DNA of 46,086 nucleotides from Planctomycetota bacterium (GTDB lineage: Bacteria > Planctomycetota > Planctomycetia > Gemmatales > Gemmataceae), in NCBI GenBank assembly GCA_016872595.1, contig VGZJ01000011.1, positions 1 through 46,086 of the forward strand, read 5' to 3'. Made by a program: the position numbers and the translations under genes. Positions 16,420 to 24,766 of the stretch are shown here, piece after piece. The notes under the pieces are model-generated. The model was given only the letters and a program-made list of their open reading frames with translations, was not told where the DNA came from and made no database searches. Each line of letters opens with the position of its first letter. Position 1 is the first letter of the stretch.

Positions 16420-17417
16420 GCGCGCACCTCGCTCGCGCGCCGCAGCGCGATCTGGAACCCCACGCCGTCTTCCGGCTTCCAGTCGTAGCGGCCGTTCCCG
16501 GACCCGCGGAGCCAGTCGTACGGTCCGAACGGGTGATCGGTACACACAAGGAATCCGAGCTCGGCGAAGGTCTCTTCCCACCAGGCCCGCGGCTTCACGG
16601 TGCGGTGCCACGCTACGCCCGTCGTCGGGCTGTAGTCAAGGAACGTGGCGATGGAGAACAGAACCCACCCGCCGGGCGCGAGGTGCCGGTCGATGTTCCC
16701 CATCAGCGGGGCGATCCGGTCTTCGGGGATATGTTCCATCACTTCCCACGCGGTCACGCAATCGAACCGAATCGGCTCGCCCGTCGCTTGATTCGTGAGT
16801 GTATACGGCTTGGTGATGTCGCACGTGAACAGGTGGTTCGGAATCGTGCCCCACTCGCCGAACTGGTAGAGCTTCGGGTAATCACTGCCTTCGAGTCCCA
16901 CTGCGAAGTGGCCGTCGTCGATGAGCGTGCGCACCAGCCCGCCGCCGGCGCAGCCGAGGTCGAGAAGCTTCAATTGAGGTTTGTGGTTGAACAGTTGATA
17001 GAGGCGCTGGTTGAAACGCAGGCAGATGGAATTATCTTGCTTCGCCCCACGCGGGTGGATCGTGTCAACGGAGTCCGCCGCGACGGGGTGGCGCGTTTGG
17101 AGCACGGGTACCGCGAGTTCGCCGGTGAGGATCGCGTTCAGGTACTCCTTCTTGCGCAGGAACCGCAGCAGCGTCTCAAGCTCCTGCACCTTCCACTCGT
17201 CGCCCCCGGCGACCGCGGTGCGGGTCCGCTCGGCCTGTTCAACCACGAGTTTGTGTGTGGCTTCGGCGTGTTCGGTCAGCACCTGTTGGAGCCAGACGGC
17301 GCGGTCGTGGGTGGCGACGCGCGTGAGGTGAGCCTGCCGCGTAATCTGGCGACGGCCGAGCGGGTCGGCGGCGAAGCGGGCGACGGTGCGCAGCCCACGT
17401 GCGATGGTGCCCAACAC
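16416..17417 (-). CDS. SAM-dependent methyltransferase with helical N-terminus
   Basis: The 333-residue product starts with GTG at 17417, with AAGGGGGA about seven bases upstream, which supports that choice. The first 100 residues are mainly helical (HLTRVATHDRAVWLQQVL ... LETLLRFLRKK). The SAM motif LKLLDLGCAGGGLVRTL is near residue 150, followed by DCVTAWEVMEHI and LAPGGWVLFSIA (motifs II and III). Together with its two neighbours it makes three consecutive methyltransferases, suggesting a heavily methylated glycan. The target is not determined. Confidence 0.86.
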   Translation of the reverse strand: MLGTIARGLRTVARFAADPLGRRQITRQAHLTRVATHDRAVWLQQVLTEHAEATHKLVVEQAERTRTAVAGGDEWKVQELETLLRFLRKKEYLNAILTGELAVPVLQTRHPVAADSVDTIHPRGAKQDNSICLRFNQRLYQLFNHKPQLKLLDLGCAGGGLVRTLIDDGHFAVGLEGSDYPKLYQFGEWGTIPNHLFTCDITKPYTLTNQATGEPIRFDCVTAWEVMEHIPEDRIAPLMGNIDRHLAPGGWVLFSIATFLDYSPTTGVAWHRTVKPRAWWEETFAELGFLVCTDHPFGPYDWLRGSGNGRYDWKPEDGVGFQIALRRASEVRA

Positions 17418-17429
17418 GGTTCGTCCCCC

Positions 17430-18725
17430 TTACGCGGCGGAGCGACGGACGCGCTCCGCGGTTTCGGCCAGCAGGTCGTGATAGCGCTCGGCGGTCGCGT
17501 CCCATGTGAACTGCGCGGCCCACGCACGCGCCGCACGCGATCGGGCCGCGCGCTCGTCGGTACTGAGGCCCAGCGCGTGGTTCACGGCGCGCGCGATCGA
17601 CCGAGGCTCGTAAGGGTCGCAGTAGTAGGCGTGCGGTCCGGCCACTTCCGGCAGCGACGACGTGTCGGAACACACCACCGGGACGCCGGCCGACATCGCT
17701 TCGAGAACCGGGATGCCGAACCCTTCCCACAGCGACGGGTACACAAAGCAGTCGCACGCCGCGAGCAGCGCGGGCAGCAAGTCGTCGTCCACATAGCCGG
17801 TGCGCTCGATGCTCACGAACGCGCCGGCCTCGCGCGTGAGGAACGCGAGCGGGTCCGGCGTGCGCGGGCGGCCGATCAGCGCGAGCGTAACGCGCTCGCC
17901 GGGGTGCGCCGCGGCGATGTGCCTCGCGGCCCGCAGCACACCGGCTTGGTTCTTGCGCGGCTCGATGTCGCCGATCATGGCGACGCGCTTGCCGCGCCGC
18001 GGGCGGCGCGGGGTCGCGTCGCGGAAGCGCTCGATGTCGTGGCCGAGCGGGATCACGCGGGTCTTGCCGCGCGCGGCCGGGAAGAACGCTTCGAGGTCGC
18101 CGCGCGTGCTCTCGGAGTCGCACGAGACCGCACCGGCACGGAGCGCCATCAGTCCGGCGGCCCGGAGGTACTCTTCGGGCCGGGCCTCGCGCCCCTCGTC
18201 GATGCGCAGCGGGATCGCGTCGTGGAACACACCGATTGTGCGGCACCCGTAGCTCTCGAGCGGCCACTGCCAGATCGGGTCGTAGCACTCGAACGCGAGT
18301 ACGGCGTCGAGGTCGCGTGGTGAAACGAAGTCCACCGGCGGCTGGGGTTCGGACGGGGGCGGCGCGGGCTTCGCCATCCGTACGGCGGTGCGCGCGAGCC
18401 GGTACGCGAGCTTGCCGGGGCGCTTCAGTCCGACCGCGCCGAGCACGCGCCGGCCGACGCCGACCGCGCGGCGCAACGGCGTTTCGACCGCGGAGCGCTC
18501 CGCACGGCGGAGCGGGTGTTCGCCGAGCCACTCCGCGAGGTCGCGGCACTCGCACACGAGTTCGCCGGCGACGAACGTCGGCTCGCCGAGCGCGAGCGCG
18601 CACAGGCCGGGGCGCGCGGCGAGGCGCTCGGCAACGGCGCGCGCCATCCGGATCACCCCGCGCGGGTGTGTCTCCGTCAGGCAGCCGGTCGGGACGCCGA
18701 CCGTGATTTCGCGCTCGCGGGTCAC
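17430..18725 (-). CDS. Glycosyltransferase family 4
   Basis: Starting at GTG 18725, which overlaps the upstream TGA as GTGA, it has 431 residues. The GT-B fold is visible: VFHDAIPLR, GHDIERFRD, then KRVAMIGDIEPRKNQAGVL, and near the end YPSLWEGFGIPVLEAMSAG with the E-x7-E motif, followed by VVCSDTSSLPEVAG. These bind the nucleotide-sugar donor in retaining GT4 enzymes. It is probably cytoplasmic or peripheral. The open frame extends more than 1 kb upstream as arginine-rich shadow and is excluded. The donor could be GDP-heptose or another sugar. Confidence 0.9.
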   Translation of the reverse strand: MTREREITVGVPTGCLTETHPRGVIRMARAVAERLAARPGLCALALGEPTFVAGELVCECRDLAEWLGEHPLRRAERSAVETPLRRAVGVGRRVLGAVGLKRPGKLAYRLARTAVRMAKPAPPPSEPQPPVDFVSPRDLDAVLAFECYDPIWQWPLESYGCRTIGVFHDAIPLRIDEGREARPEEYLRAAGLMALRAGAVSCDSESTRGDLEAFFPAARGKTRVIPLGHDIERFRDATPRRPRRGKRVAMIGDIEPRKNQAGVLRAARHIAAAHPGERVTLALIGRPRTPDPLAFLTREAGAFVSIERTGYVDDDLLPALLAACDCFVYPSLWEGFGIPVLEAMSAGVPVVCSDTSSLPEVAGPHAYYCDPYEPRSIARAVNHALGLSTDERAARSRAARAWAAQFTWDATAERYHDLLAETAERVRRSAA

Positions 18726-19882
18726 GCGCACACCAGTTCGAGGAACCGTTCGGGGTTGTGGAACTCGCGCCAGCGTGCGGCCCGCGCCGCGCGTCCTTCC
18801 TGCAGCCGCGCGCGATCCGCGATCACGTCGAGCGTGACGCGCGCGAAGTCCTCCGCGTCGCCGGGGGCGAAGGCCGCGCCGCCGCCGTGTTCGTCGAGTT
18901 GGCGCGCCATCCAACTGCCGCGCGGCGCGACGACCAGTTTGCCCGCTCCCATCGCCTCGGCAAACACGCCGGACGTTTGGGCGTGGTAGTTGTCGAGCGT
19001 GTAGGGCAGCACGACGAGGTCGAGCGACGCGAGGAAGCGTTGGTACTCGGCCGCGGTCATTTCGTCCGGGTAGAGTCGTACCGTAGGGTGCCGTAGGCCG
19101 GCGAGCGCGCGGCGCAGGAACACGGCGGTCGGGTCGCTGGCGAAGCTGTGAATGTGGAACTCGACGCCGCGCAAGTCGGCCTCCGCGGCGCGGCGCACGA
19201 GCCGTGGGAGCAGGTGGAATCCCTTGTTTTCGCGGGCCTCGCCCACAGTCCCGACGCGGAACGCGCGCGCCGGCGCGTCCTCCACTTCGCGCAGGTGCGG
19301 GATCGGCGCGAGGTCGAATCGCAGCGCCGGCGCGAGCGCCGCGAACTCGTCGACAAGCACGTCGGAGTCGGCGAGCAACCGCACGCGCTCGCGCGCGGGA
19401 CTGCGCGCGAGGCGGGCGAACGCCTGCCGGTAGAACTCGACCGTTCCATCCGAGGTCGCCGGGTTCGGGAACGCGGTGAAGTGTAGCACGAGCGCCGCGC
19501 GCGGCCATCTGTCCTCGGTACACGATTCGAGCCAGTCGATCACGCCACGAAGCGCCCAGTGGCGCAAGGTGTTGATAAGGAAAACGTCGTCGGCCGTGAC
19601 CGCGAAGCGGCGGCACACGTCGATCAGTTCGCGCGCGAGGTCGCTCTCGTGCAGCCGGCGCGTGCGCTCGGTGGTGCCGTAGCGCGCGTCGCACCAGTGT
19701 GTGAACACGGGAAATACACCGTGCCCAGCGCGCAGCTCCGGCGTCACGGTGCGGTTGCCCAAGTAGATCGGGTCGAAGCCGCGGGCGCGCGCGGCGGGGG
19801 CGAGCGCCGCGAGGTAGTCGAAGCAGTGCCCGGCGTGGCCGATCAGCGACGGGTCGGCGAGGAACAGGCGCGGTTGGGTCAT
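18722..19882 (-). CDS. Glycosyltransferase, GT-B type (tandem copy 1)
   Basis: The ATG at 19882 overlaps the previous stop as ATGA and gives 386 residues. The N-terminus RLFLADPSLIGHAGHCFDY and the C-terminal block YHAQTSGVFAEAMGAGK, followed by GSWMARQLDEHGGGAAF, indicate a GT-B transferase. FRVGTVGEARENKGFHLL marks the start of the second domain. It is a clear paralogue of the next gene upstream, sharing SGVFAEA ... AGK and WMAR. Acceptor and donor are not known. Confidence 0.85.
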   Translation of the reverse strand: MTQPRLFLADPSLIGHAGHCFDYLAALAPAARARGFDPIYLGNRTVTPELRAGHGVFPVFTHWCDARYGTTERTRRLHESDLARELIDVCRRFAVTADDVFLINTLRHWALRGVIDWLESCTEDRWPRAALVLHFTAFPNPATSDGTVEFYRQAFARLARSPARERVRLLADSDVLVDEFAALAPALRFDLAPIPHLREVEDAPARAFRVGTVGEARENKGFHLLPRLVRRAAEADLRGVEFHIHSFASDPTAVFLRRALAGLRHPTVRLYPDEMTAAEYQRFLASLDLVVLPYTLDNYHAQTSGVFAEAMGAGKLVVAPRGSWMARQLDEHGGGAAFAPGDAEDFARVTLDVIADRARLQEGRAARAARWREFHNPERFLELVCA

Positions 19883-21321
19883 CGGGCGACCTCCGCGAAT
19901 TGGAGCCGCGTGGCATCGTGGCATGGCGCTTCGCTCACGAGCTGTGCGACGAGCGCCGCGGGCGAGTGGCGCGCGCGCCAGCCGGCGCGGGCGCGATCGG
20001 CGGTGGCGCGGTAGCGTGCGATGTCTCGGCACACGCGCCCTAGCGCTCTCAGCAGTTCGCTGGCGTCGGTGTAGGTTTCGCCCGCGCCCGGCGGTTGCTC
20101 GCGGGCCATCCACGTTCCTGCAGGCACGACGGTGGGCTTACCGGCCGCGAGCGCTTCCGCGAACACGCCGGAGCTACGCGCGCGGTACGCGCCGACGTCG
20201 TAGGGGCATAGCACAACATCGGCACCGGCCAGCAAGCGGTAGTAATCCTCCGCGGGAATGAAGCCGCTTGCGTGCGGGCGCGCGACCAGTTCCGCCGGGT
20301 GCGCTTCGAGGTCCGCGAGTGCGGCCTGCATCGGCTGGCTCTGTTCTTGGGAGTGCAACGCGCCGGGAATCACGAACTGAACACACCTCTCTGTACTGAG
20401 GGCGCGCACGAGCGGCGGCAGCTTCGTGAAGCCCTTCTCGTCGCGCAGGTCGCCGAGGAACAGGACGCGCACCGGGTCGGAGGGCGGCGGCGCGGGCGGG
20501 ATCAGTTCGGCACGGAACGGGATCGGCAGCACCTCGAAGTTGAACCCGGCGAGCGCGGCGTAGTCGGCCGCGAGTTCGGGCGTGTCGGTGTAGAACCGCA
20601 CGCGCGGCGACGGCGCGAGCGCGCGGCACGCCTCGAAATACGCGCGGTGCGTGCGCGTGTGGAACGCGCGGAACGGGTCCGTTTCGCGTGCTAGCTCTGC
20701 AGGCGTAAGGAGCGCGTGCCGGTATTCGAGGTGGAACGTCGGGCCGTTCGCGCCGGTGCGGGCGGCGAGCGCGAGTGCGGCCAGCGCGTCGCGCCCGTAG
20801 GCAGTTGGGAAGTAGACGTGATCGCCCGGCCCCGCGCCGCACGCACTCAGGAAGTGGTCGAGGTCGGCCGCGAACAGCCGGTAGTGTTCGTACTCGCTGT
20901 GGTCGGGTGGGATCGCGCCGAGCGCTTGGCGCAGTTGTTCGTCGGGGTCGGTAGCCCGCGGTGCGGTCGGCATCGCGGAGCCGCCCTCGGCCCACGGCTT
21001 GGTGGGAAGCCCGCGGCGGGCGCGCGACTTCGCGCGCACCCAATCGAACAGGCGCGCCGGCATGAGCGCGCGTGCGACCTTCGCCAGCCGGGCCTTCGCG
21101 CCGCGCGGCCGCGCGACGACGTGGCCCCAGTGGTCGACGCGGAACACCGGCAGCAGCGGCACGTCGTTGGGCACGCCGTCGCCGGTGCAGTGGGCGTGCG
21201 CGCCCATTGCGACCTCAAGCCCCCGCACGCTTGCCGCGCGCGCGACCGCCACGCCCGTCTCGACGAAGTGCCCGCGGGCCTCCGTCATGCCGTTGTTTAC
21301 GATCAGGAACTTGGCTGCCAT
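19879..21321 (-). CDS. Glycosyltransferase, GT-B type (tandem copy 2)
   Basis: The ATG at 21321 gives 480 residues; a GTG five codons earlier is possible. It begins MAAKFLIVNNGMTEARGHF. The second domain starts at PVRVLFLGDLRDEKGFTKL and contains GFIPAEDYYRLLAGADVVL, then RSSGVFAEALAAGKPTVVP and GTWMAREQ. It shares these blocks with the gene at 18722-19882, so a tandem duplication and divergence is likely. A middle insert between about residues 100 and 150 has no match in the partner. There is no signal peptide. Confidence 0.85.
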   Translation of the reverse strand: MAAKFLIVNNGMTEARGHFVETGVAVARAASVRGLEVAMGAHAHCTGDGVPNDVPLLPVFRVDHWGHVVARPRGAKARLAKVARALMPARLFDWVRAKSRARRGLPTKPWAEGGSAMPTAPRATDPDEQLRQALGAIPPDHSEYEHYRLFAADLDHFLSACGAGPGDHVYFPTAYGRDALAALALAARTGANGPTFHLEYRHALLTPAELARETDPFRAFHTRTHRAYFEACRALAPSPRVRFYTDTPELAADYAALAGFNFEVLPIPFRAELIPPAPPPSDPVRVLFLGDLRDEKGFTKLPPLVRALSTERCVQFVIPGALHSQEQSQPMQAALADLEAHPAELVARPHASGFIPAEDYYRLLAGADVVLCPYDVGAYRARSSGVFAEALAAGKPTVVPAGTWMAREQPPGAGETYTDASELLRALGRVCRDIARYRATADRARAGWRARHSPAALVAQLVSEAPCHDATRLQFAEVAR

Positions 21322-21363
21322 GCCATCGAACTCCACGTGCGAAGCCGCGAGCGGTTTCGGGCG

Positions 21364-22302
21364 CTACGCGTTGCTAAACTTGTTGTTTCGCAGGATGGCG
21401 ATGCCTTTGATCAGTTCACGAATGCCGTCGTTCAGCGACACTTGGGGCCGGAAGCCGGTGGCCTCGATGCGCGCGTTCGAGACGACGTAGTCGCGCTTGT
21501 CCGGGTCTTCGCCCACCGGGGCTTCGACGTACGCGAATCCCGGCAGGTGCCGTTTGATCGCCGCACACAGTTCGAGCTTCGAGAGGTTGGCGTCGCTGAG
21601 CCCGACGTTGTACGCGCGGCCCTGCATCGTCTCGAACTGTTCGAGCGCGTGCAGGAACGCGCGAGCCACGTCGCGCACGTGAACGAAGTTCCGCTTAGCG
21701 TGGCCCTCGAAGACGACGAGCGCGCGATCGGTGACGGCGCGGTACACAAAGTCGTTCACGAGCAGGTCGAGCCGCATCCGCGGGGAGAGGCCGAAGACGG
21801 TGGCGAGGCGGAACGTGACCGCGTTGCCGGCGTCTAGCACGGCGCGCTCGGCTTCTACCTTCGTCCGCCCGTATAAGCTGATGGGCCGCAGTGGGCTGTC
21901 CTCCGTGCAGAACGCTTCCTTCGCGCCGATGCCGTAGCCGCTGTTCGTGTTCGGGAAGATGACGCGCTGCGCGCTCGAGCGCAGCGAGAGCAGCAGCTTG
22001 ATGGCGTCGAAGTTCGTGGTGACGGAGGCGGTCGGGTCGCGGTCGCAGGCCGGCGCGCCGACAACGGCCGCGAGGGGGATGATCACGTCGGCGTCACGCA
22101 GGGCGCGCATCAGCGTGTGTTCTTCGCGGCAGTCGCCGCGCGTGACGCGGAAGTTGGCGTCGAGACAACAGTCGGTCAGGCTCGTTTGGTCGAAGCGGAA
22201 GTTGTCGAGCACGTGGACGGCGTAGCCGGCGCGCAGCAGGTGCGGCACAAGTACGGACCCGATGTACCCGGCCCCGCCGGTGACGAGCACGTTGGTCGGC
22301 AT
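21364..22302 (-). CDS. NAD-dependent sugar epimerase/dehydratase
   Basis: The 312-residue protein belongs to the extended short-chain dehydrogenase family. The glycine motif VTGGAGYIGSVL is at the N-terminus, with IFPNTNSGYG as the catalytic Ser/Thr region and LYGRTKVEAE as Tyr-x3-Lys. FEGHAKRNFVHVRDVARAF and YNVGLSDANLSKLEL are also typical. It resembles nucleotide-sugar 4-epimerases and dehydratases. It lies 18 bases after gmhB, so a heptose nucleotide is a reasonable but unproven substrate. Confidence 0.9.
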   Translation of the reverse strand: MPTNVLVTGGAGYIGSVLVPHLLRAGYAVHVLDNFRFDQTSLTDCCLDANFRVTRGDCREEHTLMRALRDADVIIPLAAVVGAPACDRDPTASVTTNFDAIKLLLSLRSSAQRVIFPNTNSGYGIGAKEAFCTEDSPLRPISLYGRTKVEAERAVLDAGNAVTFRLATVFGLSPRMRLDLLVNDFVYRAVTDRALVVFEGHAKRNFVHVRDVARAFLHALEQFETMQGRAYNVGLSDANLSKLELCAAIKRHLPGFAYVEAPVGEDPDKRDYVVSNARIEATGFRPQVSLNDGIRELIKGIAILRNNKFSNA

Positions 22303-22320
22303 CCTTGCCCCCGATCAGGT

Positions 22321-22842
22321 TCAGGATCGCGCGCGCAGCACGACCGACACCGCTTCCCCCACGTCGGCCACCGCGCCCGGCAGCGTCGCGCCGTGGCCGG
22401 TGCGCACCAGCAGCGTGCGGCATCCCGCGGCGACACCCGCCCCCGCGTCGCACGCCTTGTCGCCGATCATCCACGACCGCGCGAGGTCGATGTCGAAGTC
22501 GCGCGCCGCGGTCAGCAGCATCCCCGGCTTCGGCTTGCGACAGTCGCACGATCCGGTAGTCTCGTGGTGCGGGCAGTAGTAGTACGCATCCACCTTCGCG
22601 CCGAACTCCGCCAACAACCGCGAGAGCCGTTCGTGAACCTCGTCGACGCGCGATTCGGGAAAGTACCCGCGTGCGACGCCGGACTGATTCGTCACCACGA
22701 TCACCAGCGCGCCGGCCGCGTTCAGCGCTCGCACGGCGTCGGCCGCGCCGGGAATAAGCCGCACGCAGTCCGGGTCGGCGAGGTAGTGGGCCTCCTCGAT
22801 CAGCGTGCCGTCGCGGTCGAAGAACACAGCCTCACGCGGCAT
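22321..22842 (-). CDS. gmhB: D,D-heptose 1,7-bisphosphate phosphatase
   Basis: The protein has 173 residues and is a HAD-superfamily enzyme. FFDRDGTLIEE (Asp9 nucleophile, Asp11), VIVVTNQSGVARG and the zinc-binding block YYCPHHETTGSCDCRKPKPG, followed by MIGDKACD, all match GmhB. It removes the 7-phosphate of D-glycero-D-manno-heptose 1,7-bisphosphate. Histidinol-phosphatase-type relatives share the motifs, but the hddA-hddC context settles the choice. Its start overlaps the end of hddC by 11 bases. Confidence 0.92.
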   Translation of the reverse strand: MPREAVFFDRDGTLIEEAHYLADPDCVRLIPGAADAVRALNAAGALVIVVTNQSGVARGYFPESRVDEVHERLSRLLAEFGAKVDAYYYCPHHETTGSCDCRKPKPGMLLTAARDFDIDLARSWMIGDKACDAGAGVAAGCRTLLVRTGHGATLPGAVADVGEAVSVVLRARS

Positions 22843-23548
22843 GGCCCGCTTCCCGGTGTGCGGCGAACGCGCGGAGCGCGTCCGGCGTGCCGATGTCGGT
22901 GAAGGTCGCGGCCTGCACGAACGCGGCCAGCGGCAACCCGGCGCGGACCGCCGCCGGGAAAACGTCGCGTTCCAGAGACACCGCTTCGCCCGCGGGCACG
23001 CGCCCCAACAGGTCGCGCGTAATGACGTAAACGCCGGCGTTCACCCAGTCGCTGGTGGTCGAGCCCTTCTCGCGGAACGCGGTCACGCGCTCCCCTTCGA
23101 GCTGCACCGCGCCGTAACGGGTCGCGTCCGGCACGCGCGCCAAGGTCAGAGTGGCGAGCGCTTGGGCCGCCGAGTGTACGCGCACGAGGCCCGGCAAATC
23201 AACGTCGATGTCCGTGTCGCCGTTTGCGACGAGCGCGGCCGGTGCGAAGAAGCGTTCCGCGCGCTTCAGCGCGCCGCCGGTGCCGAGCAGGGCGGGGCCG
23301 TCGTGCGAGTAGTCGATGCGCGCACCGAGCGCGCGGCCGTCGCCGAATGCGGCTTCGATCTGATCGCCCATGTGGCCGATGCACAGCACGAAGTGCCGCG
23401 CGCCACGGGCGCGAAGTGCGCGCAGTTGCAGTTCGAGGAACGGCACCGCGCCGACCGGGGCGAGCGCCTTCGGGCGGTCGGCGACCGCGGGGCGCAAGCG
23501 CGTGCCCAACCCGCCGCACAGCACGATTACAGGAAGATCGAGCGTCAC
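22832..23548 (-). CDS. hddC: Heptose 1-phosphate guanylyltransferase (HddC-like)
   Basis: Starting at GTG 23548, which overlaps hddA's TGA as GTGA, it has 238 residues. The nucleotidyltransferase motif is VIVLCGGLGTRLRP, followed by RPKALAPV. ALLGTGGALKRA, LVANGDTDIDVDL with metal-binding Asp, and WVNAGVYVI follow. It likely joins GMP from GTP to D-glycero-alpha-D-manno-heptose 1-phosphate. A mannose or glucose 1-phosphate substrate is possible by motif alone; the flanking hddA and gmhB favour heptose. Confidence 0.87.
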   Translation of the reverse strand: MTLDLPVIVLCGGLGTRLRPAVADRPKALAPVGAVPFLELQLRALRARGARHFVLCIGHMGDQIEAAFGDGRALGARIDYSHDGPALLGTGGALKRAERFFAPAALVANGDTDIDVDLPGLVRVHSAAQALATLTLARVPDATRYGAVQLEGERVTAFREKGSTTSDWVNAGVYVITRDLLGRVPAGEAVSLERDVFPAAVRAGLPLAAFVQAATFTDIGTPDALRAFAAHREAGHAA

Positions 23549-24630
23549 GCGACCTCCTGCATCTGTGGCGAGCGGGGGGCGTCGGCCCCATGTTCTCGCT
23601 TCGTGTTCTCCATCATGGGGCTCGCGCCCCCCGCTCGCCATGCGTGGCTGTTGTCGAAGACGACGCGCGAGCCGGGGGCGTCGAGGGGGAGGCGCACTTC
23701 GACGAGGTCCGCGAGGCGCGCGCGGATCGCGGCGTGCGCTTCCGGCGGCGCGAAGAACAGCAGGAAGCCGCCGGCACCCGCGCCGAGGAGCTTCCCGCCG
23801 ACCGCGCCGGTGTCGATACCCGTCTGATACCACTCGTCGATCGTCGGGCTGCTGACGCGACGGTCGAGCGCGCGCTTCAACTGCCACGATTCGTGCAGCA
23901 ATTCACCGAACGGCAGCAGCGAGCCGGGGCCGGTCAGTACGCGGTGGCCGTCGTCCACGAGGGCGCGCATGCGGTTCAGGCGCGGCGCGTTCTGCGCGGC
24001 GCGGCGCGTTTGGGCGCGCGCCAGCGCGTCGGCCCGGCGGCGGATGCCGGTGTAGAAGACGAGGAGGTGCGCTTCCAGTTCGCGCAGTCGCTCTGGGGCG
24101 AGCGCGAGCGGGGTCACGCGGAAGTCGTCGCGCGCGCGGAACTCGATCAGATTGAACCCGCCGACCGCGGCGAAAGTTTGGTCTTGGCAACCGACGCTCT
24201 CGCCGAGCACATCGCGCTCGAACTCGACGGCGCGATAGGCCAGTTCCAGCGGCGAGACCGGGCGCTGCTGGTGCGCGCGGATCGCGCCCAACAGCCCGAC
24301 CGTAAACGCCGACGACGAGCCGAGGCCGGTCATTGCCGGCAGCTCCGCCGTCAACGTGATCTCGGCGTCGCGCGTCAGCCCGGCCCACTTGAGGCACTCA
24401 CGGAACGGCCGGTGTTCGAGGTCGCCCACGTCGCGTACGCACTCGACGTTGCGATAGGCGACGCGCAGGCGGTAGTCGAACAGGCGGCTCGCGAACGGCG
24501 CGACGGTGAAGTAACATGCGGGCGCGACGGCGGAACCGAGCACCGCGCCGCCGTGGTGCTCGAAGTGTTCGGGGTAGTCCGTGCCGCCGCCGAGAAAGCT
24601 CACGCGCAGCGGCGTCTGGGTGATGATCAT
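23545..24630 (-). CDS. hddA: Heptose 7-phosphate kinase, GHMP family (HddA-like)
   Basis: The ATG at 24630 gives 361 residues beginning MIITQTPLRVSFLGGGTDYP, the family's usual opening. The GHMP ATP motif is LPAMTGLGSSSAFTVGLLGA and the C-terminal glycine motif is GGKLLGAGAGGFLLFF. It likely phosphorylates D-glycero-D-manno-heptose 7-phosphate at carbon 1. The last 30 or so residues (from HAWRAGGASPMMEN) are encoded by the palindromic element at 23566-23640 and are unlikely to belong to the native fold. It is the first gene of the minus-strand run and lies 136 bases from a divergent gene. No gmhA isomerase is in the window. Confidence 0.9.
   Translation of the reverse strand: MIITQTPLRVSFLGGGTDYPEHFEHHGGAVLGSAVAPACYFTVAPFASRLFDYRLRVAYRNVECVRDVGDLEHRPFRECLKWAGLTRDAEITLTAELPAMTGLGSSSAFTVGLLGAIRAHQQRPVSPLELAYRAVEFERDVLGESVGCQDQTFAAVGGFNLIEFRARDDFRVTPLALAPERLRELEAHLLVFYTGIRRRADALARAQTRRAAQNAPRLNRMRALVDDGHRVLTGPGSLLPFGELLHESWQLKRALDRRVSSPTIDEWYQTGIDTGAVGGKLLGAGAGGFLLFFAPPEAHAAIRARLADLVEVRLPLDAPGSRVVFDNSHAWRAGGASPMMENTKREHGADAPRSPQMQEVA
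23566..23640. repeat. Palindromic element, copy B, inside the 3' end of hddA
   Basis: Arms 23566-23592 and 23614-23640 are inverted copies with three mismatches in 27 (TGGCGAGCGGGGGGCG against CGCCCCCCGCTCGCCA); the loop is 21 bases. The outer half of the arm matches the element at 12277-12347, so both are one dispersed type. It lies within the hddA reading frame, which stays open through it. Confidence 0.87.
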
Positions 24631-24766
24631 CGGGTGCGTCCGTGCGAAGGGCCACATGGTGCGCGCGCGGCGCACGCCGTGTCAACCCGAAGTGTGGGCC
24701 GTAAAAAGCGCCCCGCAGAGCGTTCTACTCTTGTCGGGCGCGCGACGCGCTCGCGGAGGAACTGCC

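Noticed and set aside
16320-18323. 667-residue plus-strand frame
   Set aside because: It is antisense to three well-supported minus-strand genes and lacks any domain or sensible composition.
17239-18603. 454-residue minus-strand frame made almost entirely of Arg, Ala and Pro
   Set aside because: It is the GC-skewed shadow of the GT4 gene in another phase.
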